Assembly (NCBI RefSeq): GCF_902506575.1
Contig: NZ_LR732544.1
Span: forward strand, 246,145-298,050
DNA length: 51,906 bases
Reading direction: 5' to 3'
Source: Streptomyces mexicanus
GTDB taxonomy: Bacteria > Actinomycetota > Actinomycetes > Streptomycetales > Streptomycetaceae
In this document: positions 17,661 to 26,470 of the stretch, in pieces
Layout: the number at the start of each line of letters is the position of its first letter
Numbering within the stretch: the first letter of the stretch is position 1
Position numbers and translations under genes: made by a program
Notes under the pieces: generated by a model
What the model was told of the DNA's origin: nothing
The model's input: only the letters and a program-made list of their open reading frames with translations
Databases searched by the model: none

Positions 17661-17683
17661 CTGTTTGGGAAGGTGCCGAACAG
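17661..17683. promoter_or_regulatory. Candidate TetR operator before the P450
   Basis: This is an imperfect palindrome CTGTTTGG-N7-CCGAACAG (7 of 8 positions paired), 30-52 nt upstream of the P450 start. The size fits a TetR-family site, and the TetR gene at 17837 is adjacent. Next to it, CGTTCAGTAA (minus strand, 17650-17659) recurs at 3982-3991 before the other TetR gene. Confidence 0.4.
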
Positions 17684-17836
17684 AGAGTAGATGGCATATA
17701 CACACACGTCCAGCGGGGCAGGTCAACACCCAGCAAAATGGGTGTGCGCGACGTGTAAATGGCCTGGCAGCAAGGGCAATGACGGTTCGTCAGTACTTGT
17801 GACGGGCCGCGCAGCATAGGGTGCCCAGGCGCGGGG

Positions 17837-18442
17837 TTACTCGATGACGAGCGAGAGAAGATCGTCGACGAAGGTCCGGAGTGCTTGCGTCCCCTGACGC
17901 CGGGCGCTGCTGTGCTGCAGCGCGACGCGCCCGTGCACGGCCACCACCAGCGTCACGGCCGACTGACGGGCGGGCAGCCGCAGCGTGAGCCCGGACTGCT
18001 CGCAGCGCTCAAGTGCCGTGCACACCATGGTGATGACCTCGACCAGAGGCTCGACGCGCAGCGCGCCGCTGTTGATCATCAGGCGGTAATGTCCGGGGTT
18101 CTCCACAGCGAAGGTGTAGTAGCCGCGCAGTTGGGCACGTACCCGGGCCACCGGGTCGTCGTCCGGCGCGGCTCGGTCCGCCTCCCGCATGGCCTCCCGC
18201 AGCCGGCCGAACTCGTGCTCCAGCAGTCCGCGCACGAGCGCCGCACGGTCGGTGAAGTGCTGGTAGATGCTGGCCGGGGCGATCCCGGCGGCCCTGGCGA
18301 CACCGCGGATGGTCAGCGCGTCCTCGCCGCCGATCTCGGACAGCAGGCGGCTGGCAGCGTCCAGGATGTCGCCGCGCAGCCGTTCACCCTGGCCCCACCG
18401 GTTACGGACGCGCCCCGGCCCCGACTGTGCCTCGGCCATCAC
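17837..18442 (-). CDS. TetR/AcrR-family regulator
   Basis: The product is 201 residues. The start is ATG 18442 or the adjacent ATG 18439. The DNA-binding domain is ILDAASRLLSEIGGEDALTI, then VARAAGIAPASIYQHFTDRA. The C-terminal domain (YYTFAVENPGHYRLMINSG) is of the WHG type seen in several Streptomyces TetR proteins. It is encoded on the same strand as, and 205 bp upstream of, the P450 operon. It is the likely repressor of that operon and of itself. Confidence 0.93.
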   Translation of the reverse strand: MMAEAQSGPGRVRNRWGQGERLRGDILDAASRLLSEIGGEDALTIRGVARAAGIAPASIYQHFTDRAALVRGLLEHEFGRLREAMREADRAAPDDDPVARVRAQLRGYYTFAVENPGHYRLMINSGALRVEPLVEVITMVCTALERCEQSGLTLRLPARQSAVTLVVAVHGRVALQHSSARRQGTQALRTFVDDLLSLVIE

Positions 18443-18677
18443 CCATCAACCCTTGCCACATCGCTGCCCGGCCCGCACATGCATCGCTCTCGCGACTCGC
18501 GACAGCGTGCGGCCAGGCCTCAGATCGCCCACCATCGTAGTGACGTGTGGCCCCTCACCCGGCAGGGGTCTTCCCGGGCGGGGGAGGTGGCACCGGGCCG
18601 CCGGCCTGGAGCTGGTATTGACGGGGCGCCATTCCTCCAAGGCGGAAACGGTCACCCGCGACCTTCACTCAGCATCC

Positions 18678-19289
18678 TCAGTTCACGACCGCGTCGACGC
18701 TCCAGGGAGGCGACGTCCGTCGGGCACACCGGCTAGCTTCATCCTTGACCTGTGCGGCGGGGCTTCGGGGTGGTTGACCTCTACGCAGAGAAGGCAGTCG
18801 AAAACGCTTCAACCTGCCCGTGAACGAGCCCGTCACCTGCGGCGACTCGCTGACAGTGTGCGAAGGGTGCAGCCCATCGAGGGCTGGGCACACGCCGCCC
18901 CCAAGGGAAGCTTGCAGATCGACCTTCGCGACGCAGAAGATCTCCGCCCATCGGTGCAGAACGACGAAACCGCTGGTGCTCGCTTGCGCCTGGACCAGCT
19001 CGGTCAGCGCGTCGATGAACGGCTGAGCGGCCGTGCCCGGCTCGATCGCGGCGGCAGCCTGCTCCAGGCGCTCTGCCGCGGCAGGGAAGACGCCTTTGGC
19101 CCACTCGTCCTGTTCCTTGACGCGCCTGGAGCTCGCCTCCCAGTCGATCTGCATGATGGTCCACTGCGGGCAGTCCGGTGTGTGCCACATCTGGATGGGC
19201 AGCCCCCTCTCGACGCAGGCGTTCTCCGGGCTCGGGCCCACCTTGCAGTCCAGGCACAACTCGCCTTCCGTCTTTGCGAAGCCTTCCAT
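18678..19289 (-). CDS. Hypothetical protein with cysteine-containing N-terminus
   Basis: ATG 19289 is chosen because GAGGGGAG lies about 7 nt upstream. The product is 203 residues with no family that I recognise. The N-terminus has CLDCKVGPSPENACV and HTPDCPQW, cysteines that could bind metal. A helical middle follows (AAAERLEQAAAAIEPGTAAQ). From about residue 140 the composition becomes irregular (PSLRRGQPPRSPAAQ), so the true C-terminus may be lost through a frameshift. It lies at the edge of the decayed zone. Confidence 0.5.
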   Translation of the reverse strand: MEGFAKTEGELCLDCKVGPSPENACVERGLPIQMWHTPDCPQWTIMQIDWEASSRRVKEQDEWAKGVFPAAAERLEQAAAAIEPGTAAQPFIDALTELVQAQASTSGFVVLHRWAEIFCVAKVDLQASLGGGVCPALDGLHPSHTVSESPQVTGSFTGRLKRFRLPSLRRGQPPRSPAAQVKDEASRCARRTSPPWSVDAVVN

Positions 19290-19447
19290 CGGGCATGCTC
19301 CCCTCGCCTGGAAAGCCACAGGCGCTGAACGGCTGACCAGAGCTTCGCCGTGACCGCTTCCCGCACCTCTCGCGGCGAGCTGGGTCGACGCGGAAGGCGG
19401 CCGGTACTCTGCAGCGCGGCTGCGAATGGCAGGGCTGAGTCAAGTGG

Positions 19448-19560
19448 ATGCTGCCGGAGCCGATGCTGAGCACTCCCGTACCCGCGCCGGAGCTACGGCC
19501 GGGCTGGACGGGAGAACCCAAGTGGGACGGGTTCCGGGCAGCCGTCGTGGTCGACGAATG
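19448..19560 (+). pseudogene. Fragment of ATP-dependent DNA ligase N-terminus
   Basis: About 37 residues starting MLPEPMLSTPVP contain EPKWDGFRA. That is the KxDG nucleotidyl-lysine motif region of LigD/LigC-type ATP-dependent ligases. The similarity stops at about 19,560 and the rest of the gene is absent. It is a relic, joined to unrelated repeat sequence. Confidence 0.7.
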
Positions 19561-19651
19561 TCCGCGTGAGATTGGCGCAGTTGTGGACAGTGGAAAACGG
19601 TCACGGTTACCGCGCGGTAAGCACCCCCCCCTCGTTGCCTGCACTGCTCTT

Positions 19652-19850
19652 GAGGGCGTGGAGCGAACAGCAGACCGCAACCTCCCCGACCGCATGGCGC
19701 TCTTGCGCGGCTGGCGCGACCTCGCCCGCGACGTCCAGACCGCCATCTGAAGAAGGCGGCCCAGCACAGGAGCCTCAGGACGGGTGATCAAAGCGGCGCC
19801 GCGTTGACAGCTGGTACTCGGGAACGTGCCCCGGCTCCCACGTGCGGGGC
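19652..19850. repeat. Degenerate copy of the small-gene cassette at 28,165-28,420
   Basis: The sequence at 19652-19750 matches 28165-28250 (shared blocks include AGCAGACCGCAACCT and GGCGCGACCTCGCCCGCGAC). After a deletion of about 45 bp, 19760-19850 matches 28330-28420 (GAGCCTCAGGACGGGTGATC). The plus-strand ORF is broken. On the minus strand the tail PGHVPEYQLSTRRRFDHPS is still readable and is fused to an unrelated N-terminus. Confidence 0.75.
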
Positions 19851-20193
19851 GGCGGCGGGCAGGACCGGGCGGGTACAGGGCTGCGGCCGTCATGGCGCCG
19901 CTGGCGGGGCGGCGAGGTGGCGGCGGGGGCGTTTCCTGTACCGCTCCTCGTCGAAACCTGGCGGCTGCCCGCCGCGTGAACCCTTGCGCAGGCGGCCGGC
20001 CCGACTGCCCGTCGTTTCCGGGACCGTGTGCCCAATCCCGCGTCTGCGCAGGTACTGCGGTTGAACTCGTGATGTCGCCGGGTTGCTCAGGTGAGTCTGA
20101 TTGTCGGGCCAGTTCTCGACGAGGCAGCCGTCTACGACCAGACCGCCGACCGCCGCCGATTACCTGGTGCGGTCGTCGTACTCTTCGCGGGCG
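19851..20193. other. No recognisable gene
   Basis: These are 343 bp of GC-rich sequence. Open frames exist on both strands, but their composition (arginine/proline-rich) is that of unselected reading. Nothing recognised. Confidence 0.5.
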
Positions 20194-20440
20194 GTGATGA
20201 CTTCTTCGGATGTGCAGCAAGGACCACTCCGTGAGCGCCTTCAGCGGTTCCCGCAGCGTCTGGCCGAGCTGGGTGAACTCGTCCGGAACGGGTCCTCCCG
20301 GTTCGGCCAGCTCCGGCAGGCGCTGGCAGGCGTGAGCGCGAAGATGCTCACTCAGACGCTGCGCACCTAAACGCGACGGGCTGGTCAGCCGGACCGTCTA
20401 CCCAGAGGTGCCGCCGCACGGGGGGTATGAGCTGACCGCG
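20194..20440 (+). pseudogene. HxlR-family regulator remnant
   Basis: GTG 20194/ATG 20197 opens a winged-helix protein of the HxlR group: MTSSDVQQGP, then FGQLRQALAGVSAKMLTQTL. It stops at TAA near 20370, and the expected continuation RDGLVSRTVYPEVPP is readable in another frame to about 20,440. The C-terminal quarter is missing where the IS630 relic begins. It is a frameshifted, truncated relic. Confidence 0.72.
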
Positions 20441-20847
20441 CATCACTGTCTTGATCCGCTCCAGTGTCCAGCGCTGGTCCTCCCAGCCGTGCACTGCCGG
20501 CCCCTTGACCAGTTCCGCGTCCAGCTGCGCGAACTGCTCCAGGCTCAGCCTCGGCAGACGATGCCGGCCCCTGCGGACCGCAGGGCCCGCGGACCGCCCT
20601 CCTTCCACTTCTGCCGCCACCGTTGTACCGAGCGGACGTTGATGCGCAGGGCCTTGGCGATGACCGAGCTCGCCGGACAGCCCCGAGACGCCGGCGATGT
20701 CTGTCCCGGCTCCCGCCGCCGGGCTGACGGCGGCGAGACGCGGCGGCCCCGGCCGACGCGCAACCGGCTGAGCGCGCCCCGATCCCCGGCCGCGGCCGCG
20801 CCATCCATCCCGCCCGCCCCTTCCTCCTTCACGCAGCCGAGGGACAT
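20432..20847 (-). mobile_element. IS630-family transposase relic (5' part)
   Basis: The minus strand encodes the helix-turn-helix region of IS630-type transposases in two frames: VIAKALRINVRSVQRWRQKW, then LSLEQFAQLDAELVKGP and WEDQRWTLERIKTVM. The catalytic DDE domain is absent and at least one frameshift is present. The 3' side abuts the HxlR fragment at about 20,435-20,447. Confidence 0.78.
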
Positions 20848-20891
20848 GGGGTGACGGTAAGAATGCTGTCACCAGCCGCAAACGAGGGGCG

Positions 20892-21959
20892 TCACGTCCG
20901 GCGACGTGCGGCGGGGTCGCGTTCGGCGACGTGTCGAGCGACTGCGTCGACACCTGGACGGGCGTACCGCTCCAGGGAACGGACGGAAGCGTGCCTGGAC
21001 CGGGCCAGCAGCATGGGGGTCGATGTGCCGCCCTCCGCGTCGTGGGTGAGGGCGCTGTGGCGTAGCCGGTGCAGCGTGAAGCCGTCCAAGTTCTCGGTGT
21101 CCTCGGGTGAAGCGAGGGGGTTGGCCAGCAGTCGGGTGTTCTCCTCGAAGATCTCCTCAGCCCGGCGGTAGGAGAGCCGGGCCCGGCCGGTCTCGGGGCA
21201 CACGTCGAGCGTCGGCGTCCCGGCCGGGGCCCTGCGGTCGGTGAGGAACAGCGGGCCGCGGGTACGGCGGGCGATCAGCCTGGGCAGCAGCTGGGCGGTG
21301 CCGGACTGCCAGTGAATCCAAGCCGTCGCCCCGCCCTTGGCTGTGATCTTCCCGCGCTTGTCCTGCGGGTACAGGTCTTCCACGTTCAGGCACAGCACCT
21401 CGTCCGCCCTCGCGGCGGACTCGTAGAGCATCTTCCAGAACGTCTTCTCCCGCAGCAAGACGTCCAGGCGCCACAGGGCTGCGATCTGGTTCTCGGCCAG
21501 GGCCTTGGTGCGGTCCGGCGGCGCCGGGCGCCGCTCGATGCCGATCGTCGGGTCGCCTTCGATCCAGCCCTGGCGCTGCCACCAGCCGATCGCCTTGCGC
21601 GCGATGGACAGCTCCCGGTTGACGGTGTCGGCGTCCATCTCGTCCGCCCGCGCCGCCGCCAGCTCGGCCAGCGCCTCCGGTAGCGCCGGATCGTCGATCG
21701 CGGCGACGGGGAAGACGGGCGGCTTCGCGCCCCGGCGGGCGGGACCGGTCGGCGCGGGTTCGCCGGCGAACATCCACCCCCACGTCGTGAGTGAGATCCG
21801 GTAGATCCAGGCGGAGGACTTCGCGATGCCCGCGCTGGTGAGGTACCGCTCGACCGCCGCGATGTACGACGCGGGCGGGGCGGACAGGGGTACGACCCGG
21901 GCGCGCGGCAGCCGGAGCGCGCCGCGGCCCCCGACTTCGGTCACTGGTTCGATCGCCAT
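20892..21959 (-). CDS. Tyrosine recombinase / integrase
   Basis: The product is 355 residues, ATG 21959. The N-terminal SAM-like core-binding domain is about 30-130 (YIAAVERYLTSAGIAKSSAW). The catalytic domain carries R184 (SAARADE), K208, H297-R300 (HRLRH), H323 and nucleophile Y332, so all the usual catalytic residues are present. It resembles XerD-like integrases of actinobacterial integrative elements. No excisionase, replication gene or tRNA/att site was found nearby. It may be an orphan left by an eroded element or a resident recombinase gene. Confidence 0.92.
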   Translation of the reverse strand: MAIEPVTEVGGRGALRLPRARVVPLSAPPASYIAAVERYLTSAGIAKSSAWIYRISLTTWGWMFAGEPAPTGPARRGAKPPVFPVAAIDDPALPEALAELAAARADEMDADTVNRELSIARKAIGWWQRQGWIEGDPTIGIERRPAPPDRTKALAENQIAALWRLDVLLREKTFWKMLYESAARADEVLCLNVEDLYPQDKRGKITAKGGATAWIHWQSGTAQLLPRLIARRTRGPLFLTDRRAPAGTPTLDVCPETGRARLSYRRAEEIFEENTRLLANPLASPEDTENLDGFTLHRLRHSALTHDAEGGTSTPMLLARSRHASVRSLERYARPGVDAVARHVAERDPAARRRT

Positions 21960-22079
21960 GCCCGCCCCGCCCTTCCGATCCTGCCGCAGTAAATGCGTAC
22001 ACCTCGCCTGAGGTGGCCGGACAGCCCGCCGCAGGTCGCGATGATCACCGTAGGGGCTCCGCCGCAGTCAATCCGGCAT

Positions 22080-22722
22080 TTACCGCGACAGATCGTGGGA
22101 TGGTGTGGGTGTCAGTCGTGCCGCTGGTGGTAGTGGTGGGCGCTGAGGGCAGGCTTCGAACGCCTGGATCACCAGCCCTGCGAAGCGTCGGGATGCCTTG
22201 ACCTGGGTGGCGGTCGATGTGGCGTGGATCCCTTTGTTGGCCATGAGTACGAGAATCAGGTCGTCCAGGACGAAGTCGGACCGCAGGTGCCCCGCTTCCT
22301 TGGCTCGCTGAGCCAGTTCAGCGACTGCTTTCACCGTGTACTCACGGCCTGCGGCGACATCCTTTCACCTCCGGGTAGGTGGACAGGAAGGCTTCGGTGA
22401 AGCCCCGATCACGTGCGTGCAGCTCACAGATCTTCTCGATCACCAGGCACAGGCCACGCCACGGATCAGGATCGGCGCACCCCTCGTTGACAATGGCGCG
22501 ACATTCATCGAGCTGGTCCGCGAAGGCCTCGGCGATCAGTATCTGCTTGGTCGGGAAGCGACGGTACAAGGTGGCAGGTCCCACCCCGGCGCGCCGCGCG
22601 ACCTCCCGCATCGGCACGTCCAGGCCGTCGGCGGAGAACAGCGCTCGGGCCGCGTCGAGGATGCGTTCGCGGTTGTCCAGCGCGTCGGAGCGCAACGTAT
22701 GAGGCAAACGGTCGGTCACCAC
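22080..22722 (-). pseudogene. TetR-family regulator with one frameshift
   Basis: It starts at GTG 22719 or 22722. The DNA-binding domain is intact: RERILDAARALFSADGLDVP, then VARRAGVGPATLYRRFPTKQ. At the A-run opposite 22363-22365 one extra base ends the frame early. The expected C-terminal half (KAVAELAQRAKEAGHLRSDF) continues in the other frame to 22080. The rebuilt length is about 213 residues. It is divergent from the quinone oxidoreductase gene at 22814 and is its likely regulator. The insertion sits in a homopolymer, so sequence error is possible. Confidence 0.82.
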
Positions 22723-22813
22723 TCTCACCTTATCTAATTGGACGGGGGCGTCCGCTACCGTCCGAGACGTAGAAGCTCTCGTGCTTGAGCGGTCCGAGAA
22801 CCTGGAGACCACA

Positions 22814-23776
22814 TTGAAGGCAATCTCGATCCAGACGTTCGGAAGTCCTGACGGTCTGGCTGTTGTCGACCTGCCGGTACCCGCACCTGCTGCCAGACAG
22901 GTACTGATAGCCACCGAGGCGGTGGGCGTCGGTGGTGTCGACGCCGTGATCCGAAGCGGGGCTCTGGCCGCCTACGGCTTCAAGGAGGGCCACATCCCGG
23001 GTGGCGAAGTGGCGGGCACCGTGACCGCGGTCGGTGAGGACGTCGACGCGTCGTGGATCGGCCAGCGGGTGTGGGGCTTCACCGGCACCGGCGGAGGCTA
23101 CGTCGAACAGGCCGTCGCGCCGGTCGAGCAGATTCTTCCCCTGCCCGAGAGCCTGTCCGCCGTCGACGCGGTGACGCTCGGCAGTTCCGGTGCGGTGGCC
23201 CACTTCGGGCTTCGCCACGCCCGTTTCACTCCCGGGGAGACGGTCTTGGTGCGTGGCGCGGCCGGCAGTATCGGGATCATGACAGTGCAGCTCGCGGCTC
23301 GCGGTGGTGCCGCCGCGGTGGCGGTCACGACATCGTCATCCGAGCGCGGCGAGCGGCTGCGCCGCCTCGGCGCGACCAATGTGCTGGACCGCTCCGGCGA
23401 CGGAGGGGAAGAGGCTCCCGCGGGCTATGACGTCATCATCGATGTTGTGGCCGGTGAGGACATGCCGTCGTTCTTCGACAGGCTCAACCCGAACGGCCGC
23501 ATGGTGGCCGTGGGCGCTGTCGCAGGTCAGCCGCCCGCGGACTTCGGCATGAGGATCATGGCGGCGTTCCAGAAGTCGATGTCCTTCGCCGCTTTCAGCG
23601 CAGCTACCGTCACCCCAGCCGACCTGAGTGCCGTACGCGGCAAGCAGTTCGCCGCTGCCAGCCGTGGCGAGATCGAAGCGGTGGTGCACGAAGTGCTGCC
23701 ACTGGATGAAGCTGTGCTGGCGCACCAGAAGATGGACGCGGGTGAAGTCTTCGGCAGGATCGTGCTGACACCATAG
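22814..23776 (+). CDS. NADPH:quinone oxidoreductase, zinc-independent MDR family
   Basis: The product is 320 residues. TTG 22814 is chosen over an upstream TTG at 22781 because it gives the family's usual start (MKAISIQTFGSPDGL) with GGAG 7-10 nt before it. The fold is medium-chain dehydrogenase/reductase: N-terminal GroES-like domain (HIPGGEVAGTVTAVGEDVD) and NADPH site (VLVRGAAGSIGIMTVQLAA). Catalytic-zinc ligands are absent. It probably reduces quinones or enones and is regulated by the divergent TetR. Confidence 0.92.
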   Translation: MKAISIQTFGSPDGLAVVDLPVPAPAARQVLIATEAVGVGGVDAVIRSGALAAYGFKEGHIPGGEVAGTVTAVGEDVDASWIGQRVWGFTGTGGGYVEQAVAPVEQILPLPESLSAVDAVTLGSSGAVAHFGLRHARFTPGETVLVRGAAGSIGIMTVQLAARGGAAAVAVTTSSSERGERLRRLGATNVLDRSGDGGEEAPAGYDVIIDVVAGEDMPSFFDRLNPNGRMVAVGAVAGQPPADFGMRIMAAFQKSMSFAAFSAATVTPADLSAVRGKQFAAASRGEIEAVVHEVLPLDEAVLAHQKMDAGEVFGRIVLTP

Positions 23777-23887
23777 CCCCCGCGCTCTCTCCTCCGGGGG
23801 CGCCTGGGGCATCCACGGGCCGCCCGTCATGAGAGACGCCGGTGCGGCCCTCTCTCGGTGCTGCACAGGCGCAGGTTCACTCGTTTT

Positions 23888-24270
23888 CTACGGTGGTGCC
23901 GCCCGTTCGGCCGGGGCCCGGGGGACCGGAACGGAGGCCTCTGCGAGGTTGAGGCGGGCGCCCATGTCGAGGTTGACCTCCCCGTAGGGGCGGACGTGGG
24001 ACCAGAAAAAGCGGGGTCAGGCCGCGACGGTCGGCGGGTGTGAGAAGGTCCGCCCACTCCTCTTCGCCGAGGATGTCCTGGAGCATCAGCGTGTTCACGT
24101 AGACCAGGGCCGATTGCAGGATGCGCAGGCACAGGACGAACATCTCCTACTCGTCGCGCCGGTTCGAGGCGATCTCTCCGCCCTTGCCGTAGGCGATCAC
24201 GGAGTTGGCGCCGTTGGAGGACTCCATGACGTTCAAGCCCTCCTCGATCTCCCGCTGAAGATCCCGAAGC
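23888..24270 (-). mobile_element. tnpA: Tn3-family transposase C-terminal relic
   Basis: The minus strand reads as the last ~125 residues of a Tn3 transposase: EEGLNVMESSNGANSVIAYG, KGGEIASNRRDE, FVLCLRILQSALVYVNTLML, EEEWADLLTPADRRGLTPLF. A TAG replaces the expected glutamine codon before EMFVL, and a T-run near 24,005 shifts the frame. The end WSHVRPYGEVNLDMGARLNL is still readable. The rest of the gene and the transposon are missing; it joins a hydrolase fragment at about 24,270. Confidence 0.85.
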
Positions 24271-24274
24271 CGCA

Positions 24275-25059
24275 GGTGAGCGTGGACTACCTGAACATCC
24301 ACAACCGCGTCGCCGAGCTGACCACAAGCGTCCTCTACGACCGCGCAGGCACCGGCTGGAGCTACCCCGCCGAGCTGCCCCGCACCGCCGCCGAAGTCAC
24401 CGACGAACTCGCGAACTGCTCCACACCGCCGGCGTTCCCGGCCCCCACCTGCTGATAGGCCACTCTCTGGGCGGGGCCTACGCGCGCCACTAGGCCAGGC
24501 GTTTTCCCGGTGAGGTGGCCGGCCTGCTCCTGCTCGACCCCTTCCATGAGGACATGGCGACCCTGGTTCCCCAGCAGGTACGGGAAAAGCTCGACGAGAT
24601 GCTGGAGCAGATGGAGACCCAAGAGCCGGCCGAGCCCACGCCGGAACAGCTGGAACAGTCCCGAGCCCAGATGCTCCGGCATTTCGCCGCCTGGCCGGAG
24701 CCGGTGCGCGAGCCCTTGGTCACACGTCACCTCGCCACCTGGCGGGTGGCCTCGCGCGAGAACCGAAACCTCTACGACGAGGTCGCCAGCGAGTTCCGGC
24801 AGGCCCCGACCACCCCCGACGTGCCGCTGATCGTGCTCACGGCCATGGGGCACGACGCCACCCAAGCCCATCTGTGGCCCGCGGAACTGCTGCGTGAGAT
24901 CACGAGGGCAAGCGCGCCCTGCATGCCGAGCTGGCCGCCGAGTCCTCGCGCGGCGAGCAGAGAGTCCTCGACGACGCGGGGCACGGGTGGCTGCACGAGG
25001 AGCGGGCGGACGCGGTGATCCAGGTCGTCGAGGACCTCATCGCGAGGGCGCGTCGATGA
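24275..25059 (+). pseudogene. Alpha/beta hydrolase, truncated and broken
   Basis: The readable pieces in order are VDYLNIHNRVAELTTSVLYD and RAGTGWS, the nucleophile elbow IGHSLGGAYAR, EVAGLLLLDPFHEDMATLV, PLIVLTAMGHDATQ, and the histidine region LDDAGHGWLHEERADAV. The N-terminus is missing at the Tn3 junction. There are frameshifts near 24,410 and 24,897 and an in-frame TAG at about 24,491. It is a true pseudogene of an AB-hydrolase-1 protein. Confidence 0.82.
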
Positions 25060-25197
25060 CGGCACCACCTACCCGCTGCACACCCTGCATCTGACTCCGT
25101 AGGCCACTCCTCCGTCAGGCCGAAGAGACAAGACCTCATTACGGATATGCCAGGATTCTTCCATGTGGAAGATCGCGCAAAGGAGGCGGCGTCGGGC

Positions 25198-25767
25198 TCA
25201 ACTACCTGCTCGACCGCCGATGTCCGCGGCCAGCGCCGCATAGATGTACTCGCTGCCCCAGCGATCCCCGTCGAGGTCGTTCTCCACCAGGTGCGCCTCC
25301 CGACGCATCCCGAGGCGCTCACAGACCCGCACGGACCCGGTGTTCTCCACATCCAGCCGTGCGTAGAGCCGATGCACGCCCAGTCTGTCGAAGGCAAACC
25401 CGGCCAGCGCCCTGGCCGCCTCCGTCGCATAGCCGTGCCCCTGATGGCGTGGGTCAACAGTCCAGCCGATCTCGGCCTGGGCGGCGCGTGCACTGGCCAG
25501 GGTGAGCGTCACCTCACCAAGGAGGCCGGGCTCATCACGCCGGCACACAGCAAGCGCCAGCTTGTCCCCGTCGGCGCACCACACCGAGTGCGCCGCGCGT
25601 TCGGCCGCGACCTGCTCGCTGCGCTCCCGCGTGTGCGGCGGCCGGTACAAGTAACGCGCCACGCTCGGCAGGCTCTGGTAGGCGTACAGATCGTCGGCGT
25701 CGCCGGGAGTGAACAGACGCAGCGACAAACGCGGCGTGGTCAACGGCAACAGCGAGGTGACGTCCAT
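25198..25767 (-). CDS. GNAT-family N-acetyltransferase (RimJ-like)
   Basis: ATG 25767 follows GGAGGT and starts where the family does (LLPLTTPRLSLRLFTPGDAD). The product is 189 residues. The acetyl-CoA loop is RHQGHGYATEAARALAGFAF; later VHRLYARLDVENTGSVRVCE and RLGMRREAHL are typical of the RimJ/RimL group, which acetylates protein N-termini or small amines. The gene looks intact, unlike both neighbours. The substrate is unknown. Confidence 0.92.
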   Translation of the reverse strand: MDVTSLLPLTTPRLSLRLFTPGDADDLYAYQSLPSVARYLYRPPHTRERSEQVAAERAAHSVWCADGDKLALAVCRRDEPGLLGEVTLTLASARAAQAEIGWTVDPRHQGHGYATEAARALAGFAFDRLGVHRLYARLDVENTGSVRVCERLGMRREAHLVENDLDGDRWGSEYIYAALAADIGGRAGS

Positions 25768-25901
25768 ACGGACCTCCGGGATGCGGACGTGGGTCACGAT
25801 GCGGAACTGATCGTCGCACCACGACGGACGGGCAGCCACGCCTTTTCAACAGCAGCGCCCCGACAGCCACACTCCACCACGAGGCCACCACCAGCAGTTG
25901 T

Positions 25902-26036
25902 TCACTTACCCACACGCCTAGCAAGTTGGACGAGGGGCTCCGCCAGGGCCGAGCATCTGTGGAGGCCTATCTCAGCAGCAACGGTGATCACAGTGCGGTC
26001 GGTGTACTGCTGCGTGGAAAGGGTGAGGTCGTTCAC
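25902..26036 (-). pseudogene. STAS-domain anti-sigma factor antagonist, N-terminal relic
   Basis: GTG 26036 has a strong AGGAGGGG 6 nt upstream. The 44-residue product starts NDLTLSTQQYTDRTVITVAA and continues CSALAEPLVQL, the beginning of a SpoIIAA/RsbV-like STAS domain (usual length about 110). The phosphorylatable serine region is missing. A truncated relic. Confidence 0.65.
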
Positions 26037-26189
26037 GGTTCGCCCCTCCTATCAGGGGGGTCGAGCCCATCACACCCCTGCGCGGGGGCGTCAAGCGCGC
26101 GGCTTACACGAGGGCCGCGCACAGCCAAGCAAGACCACCCGCACCCAGCCCTGGCCACCGTGGTGGCCCGTGCCGTCACTACAAGATGA

Positions 26190-26470
26190 CCGATAGTACT
26201 CAGACGGACCGGTTGGCGGGCGCGGCCTCCAGGCGGCCCAGGCACTCGTAGAGAGCCCGCACGAGCCGGGCTCGGGTCTGGGCGCAGTGTGCGTGCCCTG
26301 GATCGGTTGGGAGAGGCGGCCAGTGGCTTCGCGGAGGATGACTTCGGCGAGGGCGCCGCGGCCGTCGTTCTTCGGCAGGGCGGCGGCGTGGCTTCGGCGA
26401 CGACGGCGCGGGCGTGCCCGGTCAGTTGGAAGGCGATCTGCTCGTAGTCGGCGGGGCGTGACGGCGCTGC
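26190..26470 (-). pseudogene. Degenerate small regulatory-type ORF
   Basis: Minus-strand pieces in changing frames read YEQIAFQLTGHARAVVAEA, LPKNDGRGALAEVILREATG, then LVRALYECLGRLEAAPA. This pattern (a helical protein of about 95-110 residues) resembles the DUF6415-type proteins common in Streptomyces, but I am not certain. At least two frameshifts separate the pieces. Confidence 0.35.

Noticed and set aside
23777..23887. Possible Tn3 terminal inverted repeat after the tnpA relic (CGTTTTCTACGG)
   Set aside because: Only about 12 bases look suggestive and they overlap the coding end. No second end was found, so it cannot be supported.
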